From positions 582,372-590,787 of the forward strand of contig CP070628.1 of assembly GCA_020355985.1 (NCBI GenBank): a stretch of 8,416 nucleotides of DNA. The letters are read 5' to 3'. The notes under the pieces are model-generated. The model did no database searches and was not told the DNA's origin. It saw only the letters and a program-made list of their open reading frames with translations. The first letter of the stretch is position 1. Each line of letters starts with the position of its first letter. Position numbers and translations under genes: made by a program. Origin of the DNA: Nitrospirota bacterium (GTDB lineage: Bacteria > Nitrospirota > Nitrospiria > Nitrospirales > UBA8639). This document shows, in pieces, positions 1-5,494 of this stretch.

Positions 1-336
1 GCTAGTTTCTATTTTTCATTTTCGTTTGAATGGACAGCTATTCCAGATTTCCAGAATCTAGAGATCAAAGCATTCTACTTTTATAATATGCAAAAAATTC
101 ACCTCATAAAACAGAGGGATGCACATGAACAACATATTTTTTAAAATATGCTTACACTAGACCACAATATATTGACCACTATGACAACCAATCCTACCTC
201 CAATTGTCTTTCCTAATACATTTGGCCTAAAACATAATTACGGCAAGATAAACATTCCATTTATGAAATGGATAAAAATAACTATTTGTATCATTTACAA
301 AAAGCATACATAAATAATTAAATTAAAGCTTGCTTA
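1..336. other. AT-rich intergenic DNA with no convincing gene
   Basis: This stretch is visibly much richer in A and T than the coding regions to its right, with many A and T runs of four to six bases. I see no gene that I can support. Plus-strand frame 1 is open from the window edge to a TAA at 142-144 (47 codons), so the tail of a gene entering from the left cannot be excluded, but open frames of this size are not rare on six frames. A short perfect inverted repeat lies at 133-150 and a smaller one at 257-271 (CCATTT, ATG, AAATGG). The composition could reflect a promoter-rich spacer or acquired DNA; the sequence alone does not decide. Confidence 0.6.
133..150. repeat. Perfect AT-rich inverted repeat
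   Basis: CATATTTT and AAAATATG are exact reverse complements separated by TT. The arms are 8 bases each and almost pure A/T, so the hairpin would be weak; a binding site for a dimeric protein or a chance palindrome in AT-rich DNA are both possible. Confidence 0.35.
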
Positions 337-365
337 TTGACTTTGCTTTAAAACATGAATAAAAT
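337..365 (+). promoter_or_regulatory. Sigma70-type promoter for the HARE-HTH gene
   Basis: A -35 hexamer TTGACT (337-342, five of six consensus bases) is followed after exactly 17 bases by a -10 hexamer TAAAAT (360-365, five of six). Transcription would start near 372, about 23 bases before the ATG at 395, leaving a short leader that contains the ribosome binding site. It is the best promoter match I see in the window. Confidence 0.65.
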
Positions 366-379
366 TAGCTCCAACATAT

Positions 380-386
380 GGTGGAG
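380..386 (+). promoter_or_regulatory. Ribosome binding site of the HARE-HTH gene
   Basis: GGTGGAG ends 8 bases before the ATG at 395, a normal Shine-Dalgarno spacing. It supports that ATG as the start. Confidence 0.6.
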
Positions 387-394
387 CTCAAACG

Positions 395-919
395 ATGGAG
401 AATCAAGATGATGAACTCGAAGATATCCTTAGTGGTTTGGAACAACGAATCAGTGTGTACGAACGCAAACGCAAGGAACTTCAAAAAAAGCGGGAGCAAT
501 TAGGTGAGGAAATCGCAACGGTTGAGAAATACTTGGAGTTGGCAAAAACCCTGTATCGGGTGGAAGCTGACAAAGCGAAGCTGGCCAACCTCTCGATTCA
601 AATCGCATCTCAGGAAAAAGGGAATGTGTCGACATCTGACATCGACGTCGCGACCAAATCGCGGGAGATTCTCTTGGGGCGGAGTAAGTATGTTGGACGA
701 AGCGTCCCCGATGCGGTGTACATGGTTTTGCAAGAGGTAGGTCGCCCTCTCCATGCGAAAGATTTATATCAACGGCTCAAAGAGGGCGGAATGCCCATTC
801 GAGGGAAAACACCCGTGACTTCTATTGCCACATCCCTAAAACGAGATTCTCGATTTCGCAAGGTAGGACCTAATACGTTCGAAGTCAATCGCGAGAAACC
901 CTTAACGAAAGCCGTCTGA
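395..919 (+). CDS. Coiled-coil protein with C-terminal HARE-HTH winged-helix domain
   Basis: This is a 174-residue soluble protein with no signal peptide or membrane segment. Residues about 5-75 are highly charged, rich in E, K, Q and L, and read as a coiled coil, probably for dimerisation. A linker of about 25 residues follows. Residues about 100-165 fit the HARE-HTH fold (HB1, ASXL, restriction endonuclease helix-turn-helix; related to the RNA polymerase delta subunit N-terminus): a hydrophobic helix at A107-V115, the GRPLHAKDLYQRL pattern at 116-128, and the recognition-helix-like TPVTSIATSLKRD followed by a wing ending at F154-F162. Known members are predicted to bind DNA or to link to chromatin and transcription. 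No catalytic domain is present, so a regulatory or DNA-organising role is inferred. The start is supported by a promoter and a Shine-Dalgarno. The tiny lysine-rich gene 49 bases downstream and a shared terminator suggest a two-gene unit. Domain recognition is by eye; the target and partners are unknown. Confidence 0.8.
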   Translation: MENQDDELEDILSGLEQRISVYERKRKELQKKREQLGEEIATVEKYLELAKTLYRVEADKAKLANLSIQIASQEKGNVSTSDIDVATKSREILLGRSKYVGRSVPDAVYMVLQEVGRPLHAKDLYQRLKEGGMPIRGKTPVTSIATSLKRDSRFRKVGPNTFEVNREKPLTKAV

Positions 920-953
920 CCGGGCAATAAGGCTGAAGTTCCCTTCTGAGTGA

Positions 954-962
954 AAGGAGGTG
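954..962 (+). promoter_or_regulatory. Perfect Shine-Dalgarno deciding a TTG start
   Basis: AAGGAGGTG is fully complementary to the 16S rRNA 3' end. GGAGG (956-960) lies 8 bases before TTG at 969, but only 3 bases before the out-of-frame ATG at 964. The site therefore favours the TTG reading. It is the strongest ribosome binding site in the window and suggests high translation of the microprotein. Confidence 0.75.
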
Positions 963-968
963 AATGAC

Positions 969-1055
969 TTGGCAGCAACAAAAAAGAAAGCCGCTCCGAA
1001 AAAGAAAGCGGCCACCGCTAAACCAAAAGCTAAGGCTGCAAGCAAGAAGAAGTAA
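969..1055 (+). CDS. 28-residue Lys/Ala-rich histone-H1-tail-like microprotein
   Basis: Starting at TTG 969, the frame encodes 28 residues made only of M, A, T, K, P and S: 12 lysines, 10 alanines, two prolines, and no acidic or aromatic residue. Lysines fall in three KKK clusters (residues 5-7, 11-13, 26-28) alternating with alanine pairs. This composition resembles the unstructured tails of histone H1 and of bacterial H1-like proteins such as the Hc1, BpH1 and AlgP types, which bind DNA by charge. A nucleic-acid-binding or nucleoid-compacting role is inferred; nothing catalytic is possible at this size. A perfect Shine-Dalgarno precedes it and a strong terminator follows 23 bases after the stop. 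It sits 49 bases downstream of a HARE-HTH gene and is probably co-transcribed with it. An overlapping frame from ATG 964 would run through the terminator hairpin and is judged spurious. The frame opens only at 954, after a TGA, so no longer product is possible. Confidence 0.7.
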   Translation: MAATKKKAAPKKKAATAKPKAKAASKKK

Positions 1056-1078
1056 TTTGTCAGTCCCGCCAGTAGTAC

Positions 1079-1116
1079 CGCCGGGGGTAGGGCCACCTGC
1101 TCTCGGCGTGTTTTTT
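1079..1116 (+). terminator. Rho-independent terminator closing the HARE-HTH/microprotein unit
   Basis: A 13-base stem (1079-1091 with 1096-1108, three G-T wobbles in or near the middle plus one nearer the loop) closes on the tetraloop GCCA. The outer arms are CGCCG and CGGCG. The stem is followed by TG and six T residues (1111-1116). This is a textbook intrinsic terminator on the plus strand, 23 bases after the microprotein stop. Confidence 0.85.
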
Positions 1117-1125
1117 CCTCAGACA

Positions 1126-1155
1126 TTGATCATCCAATTCCCCATCTTCTAAATA
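1126..1155 (+). promoter_or_regulatory. Possible weak promoter for the suhB-like gene
   Basis: TTGATC (1126-1131) and TAAATA (1150-1155) are spaced by 18 bases, a weak sigma70-like match. The terminator just upstream means that the phosphatase gene needs its own promoter somewhere in 1117-1220, and this is the best candidate I see. Confidence 0.3.
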
Positions 1156-1173
1156 ATCTTGTTCAACTTGGGA

Positions 1174-1193
1174 ATACCCGCAGTATCGGGTAT
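1174..1193 (+). promoter_or_regulatory. Perfect inverted repeat in the suhB-like leader
   Basis: ATACCCG (1174-1180) and CGGGTAT (1187-1193) are exact reverse complements around a 6-base loop, 27 bases before the ATG at 1221. No T run follows, so it is not a terminator. It could be an operator for a dimeric regulator or an mRNA leader hairpin; its function is unknown. Confidence 0.35.
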
Positions 1194-1220
1194 GCTGCTC
1201 TCAGTCGTTCTCCCCATACT

Positions 1221-2027
1221 ATGTCACTCTCTATTAACGAAATCGACGTACTCACGCAAACCGCCATTCAGGCAGCACGGTTGGGAGGTGCTATCCTTCA
1301 AGACTATGCAAAAAGAGGCTTTACCATTCATTCAAAAGGCCAGGCAATAAACCTGGTTACTGAAGCCGACCTACGGTCGGAGGAAGCCATTATTCAGTCA
1401 ATTCAAAACACATTTCCAGAACATCAGATTCTGAGTGAAGAACAAGGCTTACAAGACATCCCCCAACATTCCATCAAATGGATCATCGATCCCCTGGATG
1501 GAACCATCAACTTCACGCATGGTTTTCCCATGTACAACGTGTCAATTGGAGTGGAATACCAAGGGACCTGTGTAATCGGAGTGATCTATGATCCCACACG
1601 AGATGAGCTCTTTCTTGGACAACAAGGCCGCGGTGCCACTCTCAATGGAACACCGATCAAGGTGTCAACCACACCGAAACTAAACGAAGCCTTGCTCGTC
1701 ACAGGGTTTGCCTATGACATCCATACCGCCACAGATAATAATCTCAAAGAATTCTGCGCCTTCGCTGTGCGCGCACGCGGGATGCGTCGAACTGGCACCG
1801 CCGCCATCGACCTCTGTTACATCGCCTGCGGCCGACTTGACGGATTCTGGGAATTGCAACTTAATCCATGGGATACCGCAGCAGGAAAGGTCATCGTAGA
1901 AGAAGCTGGCGGAAAGATCACAAACTACGCAGGCGAACCCTACTCTATCTATAGCAAGACTATCCTAGCCACTAATACGTTAATTCATTCAGATATGTTA
2001 GAGGTCCTTAAAGAAATCCGGCTATAA
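1221..2027 (+). CDS. suhB: Inositol monophosphatase family protein (SuhB-like)
   Basis: This 268-residue protein matches the usual length of the inositol-1-monophosphatase family, which hydrolyses myo-inositol phosphate (often also other sugar phosphates) with Mg2+ in the cytoplasm. Family signatures are all present: VTEAD at 46-50, the metal-binding glutamate of SEEQG at 72-76, the motif WIIDPLDGTINF at 87-98 with D90 and D93 as metal ligands, and the second signature NPWDTAAG at 215-222 with D218, followed by VEEAGG. No active-site residue appears to be missing. In E. coli the homologue also binds RNA polymerase and NusA in rRNA antitermination; whether that applies here cannot be read from the sequence. 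The start lacks a visible Shine-Dalgarno, but the upstream ATG at 1192 is out of frame and the N-terminus aligns well in length. It appears monocistronic, isolated from the upstream unit by a terminator. Related enzymes (histidinol-phosphatase, CysQ, fructose bisphosphatase types) share the fold, so substrate is less certain than family. Confidence 0.88.
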   Translation: MSLSINEIDVLTQTAIQAARLGGAILQDYAKRGFTIHSKGQAINLVTEADLRSEEAIIQSIQNTFPEHQILSEEQGLQDIPQHSIKWIIDPLDGTINFTHGFPMYNVSIGVEYQGTCVIGVIYDPTRDELFLGQQGRGATLNGTPIKVSTTPKLNEALLVTGFAYDIHTATDNNLKEFCAFAVRARGMRRTGTAAIDLCYIACGRLDGFWELQLNPWDTAAGKVIVEEAGGKITNYAGEPYSIYSKTILATNTLIHSDMLEVLKEIRL

Positions 2028-2088
2028 AAGATATCCACGCCTAAAAAGATATAGATATCTGAAACCCAAAGAACTTAAGAATCCATTT

Positions 2089-2364
2089 TTATGCTGTCTT
2101 AGCGAGAAGACGTTGGATGGTTTCTTCAGTTTGCTTGTAGGCCTCTTCACCGATTCAAGTATGTTGGATAGTTCTTTTTTTATCGATCACATATAACGTC
2201 GGCCAGTAGCGATTGTGATATTGGCGCCAATTGCGGTACCCATTATCAATAGGGACCGGCAAGAAAATATTATTTCCCTCCACATAGGTTCTGAGGCGTT
2301 CAACTTCTTTTTCATAACTGAACTCTGAGGAATTGACGGCAAGGACGACAAATCCCTTCTTCGC
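2089..2364 (-). pseudogene. Decayed C-terminal half of a thioredoxin-like redoxin (TlpA/DipZ-like)
   Basis: Read on the minus strand from 2364, the frame gives about 91 codons ending in TAA at 2089-2091, interrupted by one in-frame TGA at 2155-2157. The translation has the hallmarks of the C-terminal half of thioredoxin-like redoxins of the type attached to DipZ or found as small AhpC/TSA-like proteins: a KKGFVVLAVNSSEFSYE strand region, a PIDNGYRNWRQYHNRYWPTLYVIDK segment with the conserved W-P before the last strands, and after the stop IGEEAYKQTEETIQRLL. The N-terminal half with the catalytic Cys-x-x-Cys is absent: a TAG stands directly upstream (2365-2367) and no matching coding sequence is seen to 2460. 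Loss of the active-site half plus the internal stop make it a pseudogene. Family assignment is by motif recall and is moderately sure; that it is a remnant is more certain. Confidence 0.65.
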
Positions 2365-2369
2365 CTATA

Positions 2370-2382
2370 GGGGTCAGACTCG
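2370..2382. repeat. GGGGTCAGAC-type short repeat-like sequence
   Basis: GGGGTCAGACTCG is an imperfect version of the palindrome GGGGTC-A-GACCCC and is followed by seven T residues. GGGGT here and ACCCC at 2397-2401 can also pair across the T run. Similar GGGGTCAGACCCC sequences are, from memory, scattered in intergenic DNA of several bacterial genomes. It adjoins the point where the redoxin remnant breaks off. Only one copy is visible in the window. Confidence 0.3.
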
Positions 2383-2460
2383 TTTTTTTATCCGATACCC
2401 CCTCAAGTCAATGAATGGGCACTGCTTTTTTCGAATCTTCCCCCTAATTTTTACCCATAT

Positions 2461-4062
2461 TTACCCCATGTCATTATAGTCATGTTGAGGATTCCGTTCG
2501 CGCGCGAAGTTTTTTGACCAGGCGCTGCGGAACAGCACGACGGCTCGATCCTGGCTGTCTTTCACGACCAACGCATCAGACGGTGGCTTAAAGGTCTCCA
2601 CATTTCCCACTAACCAGGCGCTGGATTCATACGGCAACATATCAACGACCGTCTTGACGCGGTATTCATTTTGTAATCGAAATTCTAAGACATCAAACTG
2701 TAGCCTCCCCACCGCTGCCACAAAGGATTCCAATCCATCCAGACTTTTCATTATTTGGATGGTGCCTTCTTTCGCGAGTTGCTCAATTCCTTTATCAAAA
2801 GATTTTCGCATTGTGGTATCAGTCGGCCTCACACGCGCAAAGACCTCCGGCTGAAATTGGGGAAGGGGTTTATAGTTAAATCCGTCCGTTAACGAGATGG
2901 TATCCCCGATTTGAAAGGCACCGGTATTAATAATACCAATGACATCTCCAGGATAGGCCACGTCCACCGTACTCCGCTCTTTGGCTACCATACTGTGCGG
3001 ACGCGTCAATCGCACGTCACTTTTCGTTCGATGATGTTTGACCACCATATCGCGATCAAACTTACCCGAACACACGCGCATAAACGCCGTGCTGTCGCGA
3101 TGACGCGGATTCATATTCGCCTGCAATTTAAATACATAGGCACTAAACGGCACATCAGCCGGATCAATAACCATTTCACGGCCATCCGGCATATCAGCGA
3201 CTCGAGCATGAGGATGAGGTGCCATTTCGACAAAGGCATCGAAAAAGGGTTCCACTCCAAAATTGGTCAAGGCTGATCCAAAAAAGACAGGTGTCACTTT
3301 TCCGTTTTGAAAGGAATCTTTGGAAAAGGGATTTCCCGCAATATCCAATAATTCGAGATCATGCTCCAATTCTTCCCAAACATAAGTAGGCACACGACTC
3401 TTTAAAGAGGGATCATCCAACGGAAGTTCGGTCAACTCCGGTTTGGCCGAGCCAGCCTTAGCGGTCTTGGTATATAACAAGACCCGACGCGTTTCTCGAT
3501 TCACTACACCCATAAAATCTCGCCCAGACCCGATAGGCCAATTAATAGGACTGGCGTGAATTCCTAATATTTCTTCGACCTCGGCCATGAGGTCCAAGGG
3601 TGGTCGGCCAGGAAGATCCATTTTATTGATAAATGTCAGCACGGGAATTTGACGAAGCCGACAAACTTCAAAAAGTTTTCGCGTTTGGGTTTCCACACCT
3701 TTAGCTGCATCAATCACCATGATCGCGCTATCCGCAGCTGTGAGCGTCCGATAGGTATCTTCACAAAAATCCTGATGGCCAGGAGTATCCAACACGTTGA
3801 TCACCGCCTGTTTATAGGGGAACTGCATAGCGGAGGCAGTGATGGAAATCCCACGCTCCTGCTCCATTTCCATCCAGTCAGACGTAGCCAATTTCCTGTT
3901 CTTCCTCGCACCGACCATCCCCGCAGTTCTGACCATTCCAGAATACAACAACAGTTTTTCCGTGAGGGTCGTCTTTCCCGCATCAGGATGGCTGATAATG
4001 GCAAAGGTCCTCCGCTTACTAGCCGCGGCCTTGATTTCTTGTTTGAGTTGGAGTGTGGTCAT
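2461..4062 (-). CDS. prfC: Peptide chain release factor 3 (RF3)
   Basis: This is a 533-residue cytoplasmic translational GTPase, close to the 529 residues of E. coli RF3. RF3 removes RF1 and RF2 from the ribosome after peptide release. All GTPase motifs are visible: G1 SHPDAGKTT at 24-32, G2 region ERGISIT at 69-75, G3 DTPGH at 92-96, G4 NKMD at 146-149 and G5 FGSAL at 261-265. The sequence MVGARKNRKLATSDWMEMEQERG (49-71) is the RF3-specific switch region, and VGRLQFDVLEFRLQNEY in the C-terminal third is typical of RF3 domain III. This separates it from EF-G, which is longer and has a different effector region. It lies 30 bases downstream of the TolC-type gene and is probably the last gene of that operon. 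A TAG two codons before the ATG fixes 4062 as the earliest start. No clear Shine-Dalgarno precedes it, only a CGTTCGAACG palindrome at 4082-4091, so translational coupling or weak initiation is possible. Confidence 0.95.
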   Translation of the reverse strand: MTTLQLKQEIKAAASKRRTFAIISHPDAGKTTLTEKLLLYSGMVRTAGMVGARKNRKLATSDWMEMEQERGISITASAMQFPYKQAVINVLDTPGHQDFCEDTYRTLTAADSAIMVIDAAKGVETQTRKLFEVCRLRQIPVLTFINKMDLPGRPPLDLMAEVEEILGIHASPINWPIGSGRDFMGVVNRETRRVLLYTKTAKAGSAKPELTELPLDDPSLKSRVPTYVWEELEHDLELLDIAGNPFSKDSFQNGKVTPVFFGSALTNFGVEPFFDAFVEMAPHPHARVADMPDGREMVIDPADVPFSAYVFKLQANMNPRHRDSTAFMRVCSGKFDRDMVVKHHRTKSDVRLTRPHSMVAKERSTVDVAYPGDVIGIINTGAFQIGDTISLTDGFNYKPLPQFQPEVFARVRPTDTTMRKSFDKGIEQLAKEGTIQIMKSLDGLESFVAAVGRLQFDVLEFRLQNEYRVKTVVDMLPYESSAWLVGNVETFKPPSDALVVKDSQDRAVVLFRSAWSKNFARERNPQHDYNDMG

Positions 4063-4092
4063 GCTACATTTTAAGCGAGAACGTTCGAACGA

Positions 4093-5469
4093 TTACAATT
4101 TTTCCAACTGCCCCTGCGCCCGGGCCAGGCTAATACGAGAGGCATTAAAGGTAAATAATCCTTCAATCAAATTATCCCGTGCTTGAGCCACACGGGTTTG
4201 AGCATCCGTCACTTCAAGGTTTGTGGCGACACCGACCGCGAACCGTTCGCGCGACAATTCTAATTCAGTGAGTGAAAGCTTTAATCCTTCTTCAGCCACC
4301 GCCACTTGCTGTTTGGCCGAACTCAGCGTAATGAGCGCATCACGAACCTCCAAAGCCACTTGATATTGCACATCCTGAGTTCTGATTTCTTCCTGTCTGA
4401 CTAGACTGCGACTCTCCGAAATTCTTGCCTCCCGCTGCCCACCATCAAAAATCGGCACACTCATAAGAACCTGGACATTGTCTGTGGTGAGTGCGTCGGG
4501 GATTTGATTACCAACCACACCCACATCGCCAAAGGCCTGAATGGAAGGGATCCGTTCATTGGTCACAGAACTTAAACTCAGGGAAGCCAGTCGCTCACGA
4601 TTCTTCTGTGCCTTCAGTTCGGACCGGTTCTCTTTTGCAACCTGCAATGCCTCTCCCATGGATTGGTCGGAGATTTTCACCAATTTCATCTCATCCGTGA
4701 GTACAAGGCGCACATCGAACGACAGCCCCATGGCCCGTATCAGATTCAGTTTGCCACGATCCCGCTCATTTTCAGCCACTAATAATCTTTGCCTGACGTC
4801 TTCCAATTGAACCTTCGCTCGCGTCACATCCAAGCTAGTCGCCATCCCCGCGGATTTCCGTTCCCTCGCCAGTCGAAGTAATTCCTTATTCAATGCCACA
4901 TCCGCTTTACGAGCGTCTACTGCAGCTTTGGCCCGAAGGGTTTCTAAATAGATAAGCCCAGTGGTGGCCATGGTATCACGTTTGGTGACTTCCGCATCCA
5001 ATCCTGCCACATCCACTCCTGCTTTGGCAGCCCGCCATTTTTGAATGAGACTCAAGCTAAACAAGTTTTGGGTGAGAAAGGCCCGCGCCTCATAAAAATC
5101 CTCTGGGCCGATCACGGTGGCCCTGCCCCCGAATGAACCTTGGAAGATCCGACGCCGGGAATAGCCCAAATTCCCTGACAAATTTGGCAATAATTGGCCT
5201 AATTGGGTGTCGGCCACATCTTGCGCCTGGGCAATACGTTCCTTAAACAACCGGACAGTGGGATTTTGATCTACCGCAGCATCCATGGCATCCCGTAAAC
5301 TTAATTTCAAAACTGGGACTTCTGATTTTTTGGAGGACACTTGATCAGTTGCAGCAAACCCTGACTGTCCAAATCCACACAGAAAGACTGTCAGACTCAG
5401 CCTCAGCAACCATCCTGAGACACGCAAACCGCGTTCCCTTTGTATTGCCTGAAACATATATGAAGGCAT
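4093..5469 (-). CDS. TolC-family outer-membrane efflux channel protein
   Basis: The protein is 458 residues from the chosen start, typical for the outer membrane factor family, trimeric channels that dock on RND pumps and carry substrate through periplasm and outer membrane. An N-terminal signal peptide is visible: basic residues, a hydrophobic core WLLRLSLTVFLCGFG (20-34), and a likely signal peptidase I site after GFAA (about 37-40). The mature part shows the family's internal duplication: SAGMATSLDVT at 206-216 recurs as AVGVATNLEVT at 411-421, each followed by long amphipathic helices. The SVPIFDGGQREARI segment (about 337-350) is characteristic. The ATG at 5469 was chosen because GAGG at 5479-5482 lies 9 bases upstream of it; the ATG at 5478 (three residues longer) would touch that site. 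The cysteine in the signal core is not in a proper lipobox, so a lipoprotein is unlikely. It follows the RND gene by 25 bases and precedes prfC by 30, so it is probably the outer-membrane part of that pump. Confidence 0.9.
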   Translation of the reverse strand: MPSYMFQAIQRERGLRVSGWLLRLSLTVFLCGFGQSGFAATDQVSSKKSEVPVLKLSLRDAMDAAVDQNPTVRLFKERIAQAQDVADTQLGQLLPNLSGNLGYSRRRIFQGSFGGRATVIGPEDFYEARAFLTQNLFSLSLIQKWRAAKAGVDVAGLDAEVTKRDTMATTGLIYLETLRAKAAVDARKADVALNKELLRLARERKSAGMATSLDVTRAKVQLEDVRQRLLVAENERDRGKLNLIRAMGLSFDVRLVLTDEMKLVKISDQSMGEALQVAKENRSELKAQKNRERLASLSLSSVTNERIPSIQAFGDVGVVGNQIPDALTTDNVQVLMSVPIFDGGQREARISESRSLVRQEEIRTQDVQYQVALEVRDALITLSSAKQQVAVAEEGLKLSLTELELSRERFAVGVATNLEVTDAQTRVAQARDNLIEGLFTFNASRISLARAQGQLEKL

Positions 5470-5478
5470 TCTTACCAT

Positions 5479-5482
5479 CCTC
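5479..5482 (-). promoter_or_regulatory. Ribosome binding site deciding the TolC-type start
   Basis: On the minus strand GAGG stands 9 bases before the ATG at 5469 and directly against the in-frame ATG at 5478. The spacing favours 5469. Confidence 0.5.
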
Positions 5483-5494
5483 GTTACCTATGAC

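Larger units (their letters stand above)
2028..2460. other. Intergenic region with gene remnant and repeat-like sequence
   Basis: This 433-base gap separates two convergently transcribed blocks. It holds a decayed redoxin fragment on the minus strand (2089-2364) and a short GGGGTCAGAC-type sequence (2370-2382). GATATC occurs at 2030-2035 and 2054-2059; flanked as AGATATC and GATATCT these could pair, but the stem is AT-rich and lacks a T tract. I see no convincing terminator for either the suhB-like gene or prfC. Confidence 0.6.

Noticed and set aside
964..1152. 62-codon plus-strand frame from ATG 964
   Set aside because: It overlaps the Lys/Ala microprotein in another frame, its ATG is only 3 bases from GGAGG, and it reads through the terminator hairpin; its Arg/Pro-rich translation is what a shifted Lys/Ala gene would give.
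2029..2060. AGATATC / GATATCT pair as the suhB terminator
   Set aside because: The arms are AT-rich, GATATC is itself palindromic, the loop is long and no T tract follows.
2155..2157. The in-frame TGA of the redoxin remnant as a selenocysteine codon
   Set aside because: It lies in the C-terminal part, far from where the active-site Cys-x-x-Cys would be, and the catalytic half is missing altogether, so decay is simpler.
2911..3276. 121-codon plus-strand frame opposite prfC
   Set aside because: It is antisense to a well-conserved GTPase gene and its His/Arg-rich composition is typical of a shadow frame.
4093..5469. TolC-type protein as a lipoprotein through the cysteine in its signal core
   Set aside because: The cysteine is preceded by VFL, lacking the small residue at -1 that a lipobox needs; a signal peptidase I site after FAA fits better.
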